Assembly (NCBI GenBank): GCA_947359465.1
Contig: OX375874.1
Span: forward strand, 97,529,441-97,593,440
Direction of reading: 5' to 3'
From: Metellina segmentata
Lineage: Eukaryota > Arthropoda > Arachnida > Araneae > Tetragnathidae
DNA length: 64,000 bases
Positions 12,309-24,312 of this stretch are shown here, piece after piece. The translations under genes were made by a program, and so were the position numbers. The notes below the pieces were generated by a model. That model saw only the letters and a program-made list of their open reading frames with translations. It did no database searches and had not been told where the DNA came from. Positions within the stretch are counted from its first letter, which is position 1, and every line of letters starts with the position of its first letter.

Positions 12309-12612
12309 TTAACGTCGTACTATACAAACACAACGTGATATTGGCGATGGTCAGGGATCAATCCTATAAGGGAAAGATCCGAAGACAACACCACGTCCTT
12401 TTGAACCACGATCAGATGACGAAGCAACACCTGAGCTGGCACCTCACTCTTCAAATATCCACACCCACCCAACATGAGGACTTTCGACCGCGACTGATTT
12501 AAGACACACAAGCCGCTTCTACACCCTCCGCTTACAAACATCCATGCACTGACCCGGATTCGAGCCAGGAACCTTCCGATCTAGAGGCTAACTTCTCAAC
12601 CACTCCGGAGCT
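12309..12612 (-). repeat. tRNA-derived SINE, near full length
   Basis: On the minus strand it runs from a tRNA-like head at about 12612 (TTAGCCTCTAGATCGGAAGG, then CTGGCTCGAATCC B-box) through the conserved body (AGTCGCGGTCGAAAGTCC; ATCTGATCGTGGTTC) to the tail near 12315. It abuts the right TTAA of the preceding MITE. Confidence 0.7.
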
Positions 12613-13395
12613 TTATATCTTCACATGTTTTTATATTTTTCCTCTGGATGTTATCTCCGGCACTACTCGCCCATGTCAAAGAAAATCTGTGTGGCCTATT
12701 TGTCTCCTTCGAAGCTGGGAATCAGATCATTCTCCCCGGGGTCGGGCTACCATTCTCTAAGCATTCCGGAGAGAACGGCCCCTGAGGGTCTTGACCTTAA
12801 CCACCTGACCGATTGGTAGGCAAAGATGTGTTGGGAACAGAGTATTGAGGTGAGAGCAGAAAAAATATGGGTGTCCCGGGAGGGTGAGCCCATGTTTACA
12901 AAAGACAGTAAACCCCCATGAGTCAGTTCGTTTTGGGCTTTAAGGCACAAGTGTCATATCGGACCGAGCTGCGCTAGACAACGCAGTGTCAAGTAATTGT
13001 GAAAAGATGGGATGTAGACTCTCTGTTCATACAGGGGTCGTGAACACTTTGTTTACGATATTCGATGACTCTCGCTTCATCTTATGTCTGGATTGGAGAG
13101 AGTCTAGGCGAAAAGGGGTTCTTGTCCTAAAGAGAAGTGTTTTGCCCCCCCTTCTGTCCTTACTAAAAAGGGAGCAGATACAACGAGCGGGGAAGGACCG
13201 AACTGGGCTGTTCCTGAGAGGCACGAGGGTCCCGAACTGCAACGCCGTACAATAACCACCATAACTGCCTAGATCCATCCCCTGATGAGAAGAAAGCAGG
13301 TTGCCGGAGAGAACCATCGGTCTCTTGCTTTGATCCAGCGGCTCCCAAGGTAAAGGCTATTCAACACTGAACACCAATCTATATATATATACATA
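12613..13395. other. no gene recognised
   Basis: A SINE-head-like scrap (TTAACCACCTGACCGATTGG) is at about 12798-12817. The rest is unrecognised. Several overlapping frames at 12986-13350 are mutual shadows. Confidence 0.35.
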
Positions 13396-14791
13396 CACTC
13401 TATAACAAAAAAAAATTGAAGCTCCAAGAAGGAATCATCCGATTGCTTTGAAATTTCGTATGCAAAAAATGTTTTGACCAACTATGCAAATGATTAAAAT
13501 TTGGTGTCCAATGAATGAATAGTGCGATCTCCAGCTCATCGGAACTGCGCATCCAGCAGATGTATATAAGGAGTTGTTCTTAAAGTGTTGTTAAAATTTT
13601 CTGCTGCATTGCGATTTAGGATACCTTTCAAGGACTGAAAAAATACCTCACCGCAGGATTCGAGCTTATTACGAGCAACTTCCAGAGTTTGAAAGAGGTC
13701 TTATCATTGGATTGAAAGAAGCAGGTTGGGCAAATCGGAGAATCGCTCGTCATGTGAGTCGAAGCGATGCGGCGATTAGAAGATGCTGGCAAGAGTTGGT
13801 GGACAATGGCAGATTTCAGCGTCATGATAGTAGCGGTCGACGCAGGGCCACAACAGATCGCGATGACAGAGTGATTGTCAGTTCAGCTGTCACAGCGCCT
13901 GATTCATTGCTATCAACCATCAGTCGTGCGACCCACACACGAGTATCCTCCATGACCATTCACAGACGGCTGAGAGAGCGAAATCTACGCTCGTACCGAC
14001 CGTTTCGCCACCTGCCATTCACGCCTGCTCACTGTCGAGTCAGATTACAGTGGTGCTTGGCTCGATCAGGCTGGAATGATGCTGACTGGGGACGTATAGC
14101 CTTTAGCGACGAATCCCGCTTCCAACTGTGTCCTGACGATCATCAAAGACGAGTCTGGAGACGCCCAGGGTAGCGTGCCGATCCTGCTTTCACTATTGCA
14201 CGCCACACGGGCCCTCAACAAGGAGTTGTGGTCTGGGGTGCCATTTCCCTTGATAGCCGGACCCCTTTGGTTGTCATTAGAGGTACACTTACTGCAGAGC
14301 GATACGTTGACGACATTCTGAGACCTGTTTTGCTACCTTTCCTTTCTCAGTACCCTGGGCTTATTTTTGAGCAAGACAATTCCAGACCACATACGGCACG
14401 TGTTGCTATGAACTGTCTTCAAGCTTGTCAAACACTTCCTTGGCCAGCCAGATCACCAGATCTCTCTCCCATCGAGCATGTCTGGGATATGATGGGAAGG
14501 CGACTGCATCTGGTAGGGAATGTTGATGACGTAGTCCGACAATTTGGCAAGTAATACCGCAGGAGTCCACCCGGGAGCTTTATCGGTCTATGCCACGCCG
14601 TGTGACAGCTTGCATCCAGGCTAGAGGCGGGTCAACACCTTATTGAGCTCGTTACTGTAACTCTGAAATAAATCATTCAATTGTTCTGAAATTTTAATCA
14701 TTTTCTATTCTGTACAAAATTTTCCTATCCACCAATTTTTGTCTCCATCGGACAACTCCTTCTTGGTGCGTCGATTTTTTGTTATGGTATA
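13396..14791 (+). mobile_element. Tc1-like transposon with recognisable inverted ends
   Basis: The left end (ATAACAAAAA, then CCAAGAAGGAATCATCCGAT at about 13424-13443) is inverted at the right end (ATCGGACAACTCCTTCTTGG, then TTTTTGTTATGG at about 14748-14787). It is inserted in a TATATATA run, consistent with TA targeting. The length of about 1.4 kb is usual for Tc1-like elements. It encloses one transposase pseudogene. Exact ends are ambiguous within the TA repeats. Confidence 0.8.
13640..14646 (+). pseudogene. Tc1-like transposase, one nonsense codon and one frameshift
   Basis: Paired helix-turn-helix sequence (FERGLIIGLKEAGWANRRIA) is followed by a GRRR hook-like stretch and the DDE catalytic region. 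The first acidic residue is in AFSDESRFQL, the second in FEQDNSRPHTA, and the third in SPDLSPIEHVWD. The spacing between the last two is 32 residues by my count. A TAG at 14171-14173 interrupts an otherwise continuous frame. A frameshift near 14550 is needed to join the C-terminal CIQARGGSTP segment, which ends at TGA 14644-14646. The expected initiator methionine is also missing. The gene is almost complete but cannot be made as one chain. Confidence 0.88.
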
Positions 14792-16139
14792 TATATATAT
14801 AGAAGACGTTATTTGTTATAGCATATTTTGGCAACACAGTACGACTGTTTGTTTACCACGAAGCCTCGAGCCTCAATTGAATTTATAGCGTTATCGGCCA
14901 CATTCAGGGTCATTATAATTCTACAAGACACTTGCACTATAACTTCGTACTACAAACTCAATGAAAATGTGTAGGGGTGGCTGGAGTGCTGGGGAAATTT
15001 ACACGCAAATATGCTTGGTATTCGATTTGCAAGGCAGCGGTCACATTTCGAGTCAAAATTTGCTCAAAGTTTTCATTTGAATTCCAAATTGTTCAAATTA
15101 TGATTCCAGAGGTACTGTATAACTTTTCAATATTACAACACATTTATGTTTGAAAAATATTTTTTTATAACATCATATTTTGTTAACAATCTCTTCTGCT
15201 AGGACCCATGTCTTCATTGATGCGAGCGAAGCCAGCAAGGTTCGCGCAGCGAACCAAAGAGGATTGCAAAGAAATTCTCCTGGGGTTGGCGAGCGTTAGC
15301 TATCACAGAGTGGGCCCCCGAGTACAGAAGAGTTTCTCACGTACTACTAGTTACTTTTATTTATGAAGCTGGATTACAACGCCATATTACAGACTACCTA
15401 GGAAGTAAGCCTCATGAGGAAAGAATATATCATTAGGGTACCTAGTACGGGTCGAGCATCCCGTACACACCTTAACCCTCCAGGTGGTTACCTTGATGGT
15501 GTTGTCTAGTCATTAGCAAAACTGACCGCTCTTGATGGACAAGATAACTCGTACTTAGACCTCCACTGACCTAATACATATCCCGTCATCATGCAAAAAG
15601 GAAATAGCTTCAATTGGAATTCAATCGGCATCCTTAAAATTCGTCATTAGAAAAATGGGTCAGGTGTGTGGACGAGAGATCTCGTAGGAAGGTCGAAACC
15701 ACTCGGAAGGATAAAGTGTATTTGCATGCAGCCTACGAGAAAGTTTCAGCTTGTTAAAGTGGACAACAGAATTAAATGAATTAACGAAGTGAAAATGACA
15801 TTCTTCTTATTTGGTTGCCTTTCGTCCGAGTGCCAATCAACCGAACGAGCCTCAAAAATGGGTTCGACGAGTTATCTCGTCAGCATGGTATTGTGAATTT
15901 GTTTGTTATGTAGAGATCCAGATTGAGTCCGTTGTTATTATAAGTGAAGTAAGTGGAGATCCGGTCTGTTTTGCTTACGACGAGATAATTCGTCGAGGCA
16001 ACCACTGGAGGGCTTAAAGGCTTCCGTAGCGCACATAAATCATCATCAGAGGGTCTTACGATCTCACCAGACGAAAGTGCAGAGGAGTAGGGGATGGGAG
16101 TTCCGTAAAGTCACTCTTAATCATTCGCTAATTAAAAAA
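14792..16139. other. no gene; repeated GACGAGATxxCTCGTC-like palindromes
   Basis: I recognise no coding region. Short palindromic motifs of the GACGAGAT/ATCTCGTC type are at about 15524-15556, 15632-15690, 15866-15883 and 15978-15996, interspersed with AACTGACC words. A GCGAAGCCAGCAAGGTTCGCGCAGCG stretch near 15228 resembles a degenerate Helitron-like end. Confidence 0.4.
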
Positions 16140-16219
16140 AAAAAATAGCTGTGAAGCGGAATGCGAGAAGAAGTGGTGTGAGGTGGCGTTTTTGCACCGC
16201 AGTAATACAACAGAGTCGG

Positions 16220-16707
16220 ACTCGGGATATTTATAATTTGGTTTTCGATGCAAACCAAATTGGAATTCGCAGGGAATTTATTCCAATAGGCTACAAATTT
16301 CCATTTGGTTTGCGAAGCAAACCAACACTATTTACAACTCCATAATGGCTGTTAGTGAAATTGACCATATGAATTGACTCCATGATGGCTGTTAACATTT
16401 GACAATGACGAGACCATCACGGTGTTGGTTTGCGAAGCAAACTATAGTTCATAATATTCATAATTTACTTTGCGAAGCATACCAAATTGGAATTAGCAGT
16501 GAAATCATTCCAATAGGCCACGGATTTCCATTTGGTTTGCTTCGTAAAATAACACTACGAGTAACGCCATTATGGATGTTATCCAACAGGCTTCGAATTC
16601 GCATGGGAAATCGGTTTTATTCATCGGGGGTTAGCGAACAGTGGTCACACCTGACCCCACGAAAAGAACCGTCACTGGCAGCGTCGTGCTGGCCACGCAG
16701 TGGCTAG
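16220..16707 (+). mobile_element. Helitron-like element, 3' part
   Basis: Several GCGAAGCAAACCAA blocks alternate with AATTCGCAGGGAATTTATTCC-type spacers. The element ends in GTCGTGCTGGCCACGCAGTG followed by GCTAG at 16707. The 5' part with the conserved core is missing. Confidence 0.6.
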
Positions 16708-17319
16708 TGAGGTATAAAAATTTAAATAGAGCCGAGGGAGGAAGGACTTGCACCACTCTACCTTCTGCCGTCCCTTCGCGAAGAACACGAGGAGGCATCC
16801 TTCAGGGACGATGGAAAAGAGGACGCGTGATTCCCATCGCCACCTAATGAGCGGTTTGACATCCCACCGGCCAATCCCTGTCCAGCGGCTTCTGTTTCGC
16901 AATCGATGGGGCTCAGAGGGGGATGACGGAAGATCGTTCGGGCATCGCTTTTTACATCAGAGGGCAAAGTTAAAAACGCGACTTATTTGCACGACTTAGA
17001 TCGGATTATATTCATTCCAATTGCCCTTCTCTGTAGCGAAGTCGCGGTTGTTGGAAGAGCAGCTGTAGGTAGGAATGTATTTTTGACACACGTCGTACTG
17101 AGGGAACACGCAGGTCTATTGACGACGGTCTGGGATCAATCCCCAAGGTAAAGGTTGTTAGGTTTCTCTTGGCGCAAAAGCCAGATCTGGCCAAGCTACG
17201 TCCAAACATAGTATATATAGTATGGATCGTCGCCAATAGCCCGTTGTGTTGCTCTAGTACAACGTTAACTAAAAAATTACAAAATACTTTCTATTATAAA
17301 AAAAATGTGCAATCTTTTT
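16708..17319. repeat. mostly unrecognised, with SINE tail pieces
   Basis: SINE tail fragments occur at about 17088-17158 (minus: GTCTATTGACGACGGTCTGG) and 17222-17275 (plus: AGCCCGTTGTGTTGCTCTAG). The remainder at 16708-17085 has no recognised gene. Confidence 0.45.
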
Positions 17320-18175
17320 CAGGTTAATTCGCTTTGTGATTGGTAATAGCGAGTCTTGTGGTTCAACGGGCATACGATAAACACATTTGTATTTTTTTAT
17401 TAATTCATTCTTAAAATTTGTGTTTGGAGAATGGGGTACCAGATCAGGTGTTGCTTCGTCATCTGACCGTGGTTCAAAATTACGAGGTGTTGTCCTCGGA
17501 TCTTATCCCGGACCGTCGTCAATAGCCCGTTGTGTAGCTCTAGTACGATGTAAACTAAAATTACCAATTACCATAAAATTTGAGAGCACGCGCTAGAGAG
17601 TTTGCAATGTTTTCAGAAGAACCGGCCCATTCGGTCGCCGTTTCCACAGCAACAGACGAATATGAAAATATGTTAAGAAGAACCATTACAGCAAACAACA
17701 CGGAAAAGCTAAAACATTTAAAATTAGGATGAGATTTCCTCTAAATTTTAACACTATGTTGTGCTAAAATATTTCCTTTTTTAAGTGGAAATGAGATGTT
17801 TTGTTCTTGACATTTTTGAAACATTTTGTTTTTATTTAGACTATATTTCCGTGTATGAGCCGAGAATTTTCGGAACGTTTTGTAAAGCTAAAGTACGAGG
17901 GTCGGCTTACATACGGATCCGCTTATCTCGCACAAAAAGTAGGCAATTTTCCGTTTCGCGGGAGCATACGATACATATCGCAATGGGAAGGGAACCTTCA
18001 ATTAATGTCGTACTAGAGGTTCGGGATCAATCCAGCAGCGATCCATATGGGATGGATTGTGAAGCAATCCCCTACCCCTCATTGTTGAAAAGTATAATTC
18101 GCAAAGCGAACTAAGTATGATTGCGTCGCAATCATCGGGGGGTTGATGAGCAATAGCGAGCAGGGGGTGGAGACT
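17320..18175 (+). mobile_element. second Helitron-like family, copy A (with SINE insert)
   Basis: It shares the order of blocks with 38005-38655: TTCGCTTTGTGATTGGTA near the start, GTTTGCAATGTTTTCAGAAG, ATCCAGCAGCGATCC, CGAAGCGAACTAAGTATGAT, and a terminal GCGAGCAGGGGGTGGAGACT then CCTAG. The CTAG ending suggests a Helitron-like end, but I see no helicase. A SINE tail (about 17440-17565) sits inside copy A and not in copy B. Confidence 0.5.
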
Positions 18176-18199
18176 CCTAGTCTTGTAAAAATAAAAACA

Positions 18200-18365
18200 G
18201 GTTTTAGTGGTAAGGATCCCAAGGAAAAGATCCGAGGACACCACCACAACGTTTTAAACCACGGTCAAATAACGAGGCAAAACCTACAAATTTCCACACC
18301 TTGCCAACGTGAGGACATTTGAGGCAGTTTTAACGTTCACCAGCCCCCTTTGTACACGACGGTCT
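18200..18365 (-). repeat. tRNA-derived SINE, partial
   Basis: The minus-strand body matches the main family: GATCCGAGGACACCACCAC, then ACCACGGTCAAATAACGAGG, then ACGTGAGGACATTTGAGGC, then CACCAGCCCCC. Confidence 0.6.
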
Positions 18366-18465
18366 TGTACTGGATAACTCGCAAACCTCCGGTCGCTAGT
18401 CTGTTACTGTTCTAACTGGGAAATCTCAGCCACGAGAAGAGCAACGGATTCTCAACTAAGAAACC

Positions 18466-18970
18466 GAAGGGTTGTGAGTTCGTAAGTGCGTTCAGCCAAA
18501 CACGGTCGTGTAACAAAGGGCTATAGCACGTTAAATCTGTCGTGGCCTCAAATGTCCTCGCGTTCGCGTGGAGGGGAATTCTGAAGAGTGGGGTACCAGT
18601 TTAGGTCACATCGTTATTTGACCGTAGTTCAAAAAGACGATGCGTTGTACTTGGATCTTTCCCTTTACCAAACCGTCATTTTCAGAATACAATTCTCTGA
18701 GAAGATTAGGAGGGTTGCGAGTTCAAATCCGACCAAAGATAGTTGCGAACAAAAGGGGCTGGTGCACGTTAAATCTGTCGTGGCCTCAAATGTCCGCTCG
18801 TTGGCGTGGCGTGGAAGTCTGGAGAGTGGGGTGGTAGCTCAGATGTTGCCTCGTTATCTGACCGTGGTTCTAAAGTACGTGGTGTGGACCTTTGATCTTT
18901 GCCTTCGGGGGTTAATCCCGAACTGTCGCCAATAACCCGCTGTTCTTCCAGTGCGACGTTAATTAAAATA
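18466..18970 (+). repeat. two tandem SINE copies, same strand
   Basis: The first (about 18466-18680) begins in a GGGTTGTGAGTTCG B-box-like stretch. The second (about 18705-18970) begins GGGTTGCGAGTTCAAATCC and ends with the AATAACCCGCTG tail and TTAATTAAAATACC. Both contain the TTAAATCTGTCGTGGCCTCA body. Confidence 0.65.
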
Positions 18971-20500
18971 CCTACCTACCTTTGAAAATATTATTTTAAT
19001 CCTTTGCCCAGAATAGAACCTTTTAGAAGGATTTGATTGGTCGAAAGGATTGTAGCTGGTTATAAGTCGCGGAGGGAAGACGGTTATTTGAAACGTGGAA
19101 TTACAAGTGCAAACCTTCAGAGAGAGTTAACATATCGCACCACGGTAAGAAAAGTGACACAACTCAAAATTGCAGAATTTTAGAAACATTAACTTAAAGG
19201 ATATTATCAATCTGATATTGAATAGTATAAGCTTCTCTCTTTTAAATTTTAGGTAAGTATTTAGGGTGGTAACTTCTATTATATTCCATAGAATAGTAAT
19301 GTAAAACCTGGATTGGATATGGTTTTGTGGCATTGAGTCCTCTTGTGACATATTATGCCAAACTCAAGATAAAAATCAGAAATGTAATGTAATAATATAA
19401 CACCTGGGGCGCCTCATATATATTTTTTCAGTGACATAACATCAAAATTTATATTTGTTTGACATGCGTCACTTTTCTTGACGGGTTGCAATATGTCAAG
19501 ATACTTTTTTTTAGCATGTCTGTCTTCATGTATGCATATATTAAGGGCATTTTTATCCAGCCAAAGAGTGAACAATTTTAGGGAAGCTTACCTACATTGG
19601 CTGGTTTTAAGGAATTTTTTCTCAAGCTGTTTAGCTAAACACTTTTGTTAAAATATATAAACGAACCAAAAGACAAAACCCTCATATTTGGTAATAAATA
19701 TTAAGTCGGTGATTTTATTCGTAGAATATTTAACAGTATATTTTACACTTTTATGATGTTTTATGAGTGGTTATTTTAAAAAATCAGAACCAAGAAAGGG
19801 GCCTGATCTCTCTTCGCCACTGGAACTTTTGGACCGAAAATTATTACCTTTTCCCTAACGTGTATTAGCAAGTCAAATTTTCGCGCGGATGCCTGATACA
19901 TATGAAATCGAATTCCACTTTCAGAATACTTTTCCCCTGGCGTAAAGTTTTTCTTCCTTTTTACGAAACAATGTGTTCATGGAAATTTTAGGATCTGAAA
20001 AGCCAGCAGGCTTACGAAAGAGTTCTATTTAGTTTGCAATAAAATTTTATAGAATTCGACCCGTTTCGATTATATGCGATGAAAGTTCGAATACGGAACG
20101 AACATATCGAAAGTCTACATGAAAAAGGCGTCGGGTGCGAAAAAAATAATTTCGAAATGCCAGGGCCTTTTACTGTCTCATACATAGAAGCGAGAGGTGA
20201 GTAGACAGAGCACAGCCATTGAAACTTCAAAACGTCGACTAGCAGTCATATGACTGATCTGTGAAAAATGGACTTGGTTGATAGAATCGGCATCTTATCG
20301 CCTTTGTTGGCGATATACCATCTAATGACAGTGGGGTCATTTTTCTACCAATGACGAGGTGATCATCTTGGTCGTTCAGATTTGCTAATGACGAAATCGA
20401 GAGAAACACCAGGAAGCCTTAAACCAGGAGGCAAAGCATTCTCCTTTCAGGTGTCCTCAGAAAAGAAAATTCATGCTGGGTAATAGTAATGGTAATTTTT
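18971..20500. other. about 1.5 kb without a recognised gene
   Basis: AT-rich. A GACGAGGTGATCATCTTGGT palindromic word at about 20353-20372 belongs to the dispersed GACGAGAT motif set. Nothing else is recognised. Confidence 0.4.
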
Positions 20501-21480
20501 AGTTAGCGTCGTACTAGAGCAACACAACGGGCTATTGACGACGGTATGGGATCAATCCCTTAAGGAAGGGGTTCCCATCCTTTTAGTAACTGCGTACCAC
20601 TTGAAATGTTTAGAAATTTTTGGCGTACCACCAGTTCTATATTTTTTTTAGAAACATATATCTAATGTCAGAAAAGTTGCAAATGGCTTGTTTTATTTTA
20701 ATTAAAATACTTAGAAAGCTTCATATTTTAGGATTAATTCACTTGTATTTCGTATTAATGATGTTTTAATAAAGGAAAAATAAAACGATTATTGAAAATT
20801 ACAGTTTTATTTTTTACTCTGAGGTCTAAAACCAAATAATTTTAAATAATTTGTATTAACTAAGCAAACAAAGATTAACATAATCAAAAATCAATTTGTA
20901 GTGCGAAACTAGTTGTTTGTCTTTTATTAAAATATCAATATCAGGAGCAATGGAGCTCAACTTCACTTTTAAGTACTCTTCAACACTTATTCTGTTTCTA
21001 TATCTATTTTTAATATACAAAAGTTCCGAAAACCACTCTCACACAAGTAACTAGTAACAAATAGCATAAGAAATAGCATAACGTGGTTATACATACTAAA
21101 AAATCGAATAAACTTCGTAGAGTATTTGGGTCGCTCGTATCATCCTTGTGTACCACCTGGAACGTTGCCGCGTACCACCAGTGGTACGCGTACCACCGGT
21201 TGGGAATCCCTGCCTTAAGGGAAAGATCCGAGAACAACACCTCGTAATGGAAAGTCCGAGTACAACGCCTCCTTTCGAACCCCTGTCAGATGACGAGAGC
21301 AACACTTCAGCCGGTACCCCACCCTCCAAACTTCCAATCTACGCCGACGCATTTCGGACCACGACCGATTTAACGTGCTCGAGCCCCCCACGTACATGAC
21401 AATCAGGTTCGATCGAGCATGGAACTCGCAACCTTCCGATTGCCAATCCGTATTTCTTCCAACTGAGCTACAGCGTCCCC
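20501..21480 (-). repeat. main-family SINE split by a hAT MITE
   Basis: The SINE tail lies at about 20501-20565. The body resumes at 21213 (TTAAGGGAAAGATCCGAG), and the tRNA-like head ends about 21480 (CTTCCAACTGAGCTACAGCG, the complement of a canonical A box). The interruption is MITE copy 2 at 20566-21212. Confidence 0.75.
20566..21212. mobile_element. hAT MITE copy 2 inside a SINE
   Basis: It is an inverted relative of 4273-4950 with the same termini (GGGGTTCCCATCC left, GGTTGGGAATCCCTG right). It is flanked by perfect 8-bp duplicates CCTTAAGG (20558-20565 and 21213-21220). Internal sequence retains the same transposase C-terminal remnant in reverse. Confidence 0.87.
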
Positions 21481-22084
21481 AATTATCGCAAAGATTAAGG
21501 CGAAACGAAAGACATTTCATTTCCACATTTAACCCCTATGAGAGAATAACTCGTTATTAAAAAAACAAACTCTTTTGTTTCAAGTGGGGGAAGTTAAACC
21601 GTTAATTTTACCTTCCCTATCTCCACCCCTCCTCTCATTTAATTTCAGAAGGTTGCATCTCTTGAAACTCCCCACAAAAAAAATTTATTATCTTCCAACA
21701 CTCTTTTAAACGTCAAACACGCAAACGACCTCCAAATGTCTTCCACCCCCTCCCCTCGAACGGTACACACTAGGAGGGTGGGGGAGCATGCCGCATAAAA
21801 TATTCCGAATTTTAATGGCCATGAGATTTTGCGCAGAGCAAACGGTTTCGTCCATCCATTAAAAGGCAAGCCAACAAATTGACTTAATTACCGTTATGGG
21901 GGAGACAAGCTGGGTTGCCCGATTTTAAAACAGGAGCGTCTAATTTCGCGTTTTAAAAAGTAAATGCTCCCGAACAGTTTAAAAATATTTCGTGAGAAAA
22001 GATAATGGTAAATAGTTAATGTCTCACTGGAGCAACACAACGGGTCATTGGTGACGGTCCGAGATCAAGGGTAATCGGTCATTT
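21481..22084. other. no gene recognised
   Basis: A pyrimidine-rich stretch lies at 21590-21780 and a SINE tail scrap at about 22027-22065. No coding motif is recognised. Confidence 0.4.
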
Positions 22085-22402
22085 TTTAATTAACGTCGTA
22101 CTAGGGCAACACAACGGGCTATTGACGACGGTCCGGGATTAATCCCCTAAGGTAAAGATTCGAGGACACCACCACGTAATTTTGAACCACGGTCAGATGA
22201 CGAAGCAACACCTGAGCTGGCACCCCACGCTCCAAACTTCCACACTCACCCAACGTGAGGACTTTCGGCCACAGCAGATTTAAGTTGCACCAGCCGTCTC
22301 TACACCATACGCTTACAAACATCCATGCATTGACCCGGATTTGAACCAGGTACCTACCGATCTAGATGCTAACATCTTAACCACCTGACCCGTTGGTCGG
22401 CC
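22085..22402 (-). repeat. full-length tRNA-derived SINE (good reference copy)
   Basis: Reading on the minus strand: tRNA-like head (GGTTAAGATGTTAGCATCTA as A-box region; CCTGGTTCAAATCCGG as B box), body (TTAAATCTGCTGTGGCCGAA; TGCTTCGTCATCTGACCGTG), and tail (GTCGTCAATAGCCCGTTGTG, then ACGTTAATTAAAAAA). Internal RNA polymerase III boxes in the head show that the family derives from a tRNA. A partial second copy follows at 22430-22590. Confidence 0.8.
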
Positions 22403-22429
22403 AATCGCAAATGGAACGATCTGGTATAC

Positions 22430-22590
22430 GCAGCGAAATTTTTAACCAATCAGATGACGTAGTCACGAATGAGCTGGCATCCCACTCTCCAAACTTCCAC
22501 GCACAAGATCGATAAGACATTTGAGTCCCCTACAGATTTAACGTGGCCACGATGGTCTTTGGTGTGTACCTAGTTTCGAATTCATAAATG
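22430..22590 (-). repeat. SINE fragment
   Basis: Body segment CATCCCACTCTCCAAACTTC and downstream ACAGATTTAACGTGGCCACG on the minus strand. It is truncated. Confidence 0.55.
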
Positions 22591-23336
22591 TCAGGTTGCG
22601 CAAAAAATAAACAGTTATTTTAAGTATAACAATGTAGTAAAGATTAGAATTCAGAATCTGAACCAATGTTTTCAAAAGATAGTTCTCTTTACAAATATAT
22701 TTTTTTTAATTATTTTTTATTACGACATCTTGCGTAAATGGCTATTGCGGCTGGCTTTTTTATACCTATTTATTTCATTTTTATAAAAAGTAAATTTTAA
22801 AACAGAATATTTTCTGCCATCAAATGTTTTTTCAAGTAGAAATCAATGCAAAAAAAATCTCAATTTAAGTGACAATTTCAAAAACTTGCCTTCGTAGGTG
22901 AACAAGATCTTTCCCTGGGAGTATATGTAAAGTAAAATTCTCGCCAAGAAAGGGAAGAAGTAGCACTGAAGGCGCTATTTCAGCATTCTGGCAACTCTGG
23001 TAGCAGCAAACGATTTTCGTGTAAAGAAGGGAGGCGGAAACTTTCGCGTTTCGTTCTAACGAGCTCTTAAAAGCTCTGAAATGCAGTTAAATTTTAATTC
23101 GATAGTAAAGTGAAACGAACTCTTATGTCGGTAATAGGATGGAGTGAACCGGAAAATAACACCAGTGTGTTTTGTCGGTTATTTTGTTTCACACGGAGGG
23201 ATAATTATTTTGCAGTAATAAACTACAGATCGATTCTTGCAGTCGAAAATATGTTGGCCAAATCCGCGAATTCAAAGGACAGGGGAAACAAAATTTTTTT
23301 ATTTACATCTACATGAAGTTATTATTTCTTCGGTTG
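22591..23336. other. no gene recognised
   Basis: AT-rich with no recognisable termini. A short frame near 23110-23316 has no family resemblance. Confidence 0.4.
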
Positions 23337-23412
23337 GATCTTTCCCTTGGGGATTGATCCCGGACCGTCGTCAATAGCCCGTTGTGTTGCTCCAGTACGA
23401 CGTTAATTAAAA
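23337..23412 (+). repeat. SINE tail
   Basis: GATTGATCCCGGACCGTCGT followed by the CCCGTTGTGTTGCTCCAG tail and TTAATTAAAAAT. Confidence 0.6.
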
Positions 23413-23689
23413 ATGCGAATACCAATCCGGTTGGAGGCAGAAACGACGTTAATTAAAATACCTACCCAATACCATTTTGACGTATAATACGTCTTACCTT
23501 TAAAAACCGGAGAACCACGTTCCATTTGTGAAACGGCACAAAAAAGCTTAAGGGCGGAAAAATGAAATAAATTGAAGTATAAATGTTACATAAATGAACG
23601 ATATCACGTTCCAAAGAGCAAAAACCAAATTATATTATAAATACTCGTTGCTCTTGCGCTGACGTCATCGTCTGATGCAATTGCAGTGC

Positions 23690-24312
23690 AAAGTTTAGTC
23701 ACGAAAATCTTTGTGCTTTATAAATAATAACAGAAATAAAACTTTAAATATTCAATACGTGTTTAGATATTGGACTTCAAAGTGTGAAAATCTCTCAAAA
23801 TTTCAAAATGTCCATATAATAAACATAATAAACACAAGAAAAATTAGAGAAACGTCAACAGATCAAGCAGGCAATCAAGTTGTGGAAGGAAAAATTGCCT
23901 CGAATTTGAGCTTCCCTAAGCTCACATGTAGTCTAGCTCCAGCCTCCTTTGTTCGAGCAGACGTTTGAGGTATTATTTATTTCGTTTGTTTGGGCTTTAT
24001 AAATAATAATAAAAAAAAATCCTAAATATTTTATACTTTAGACATCGGACTTTGAAAAATCGCAAAAATTTCAAAATATCCAAAGATATGCATAGCAAAC
24101 GCCAGAAGAATATAGAAAACGTCAGCAGGGAGAGTATAACATTTCCGATGCTGAGCGTTAACGGGCTCGGTGGAAGTTCTTGAAAGTATAGGCGTCGCAC
24201 CGTCAAAGTGAAAAAATGCCTGATACGAGTGCGCAAAGTACCTCCACCGCTCAGTACGACGCAAATAAGTTGTTGGCGAGCGTAGGCGAGCAGGGGATGG
24301 AAACCCCTAGTG
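23690..24312. repeat. diverged direct repeat, two units, ending in a Helitron-like CTAG tail
   Basis: Two units of about 300 bp begin with CTTTATAAATAATAA (23718 and 23996). They share TATTGGACTTCAAAG versus CATCGGACTTTGAAA and ATTTCAAAATGTCC versus ATTTCAAAATATCC. The second ends GAGCAGGGGATGGAAACCCC then TAG at about 24300, like the second Helitron-like family. They may be two pieces of one element. Confidence 0.45.
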
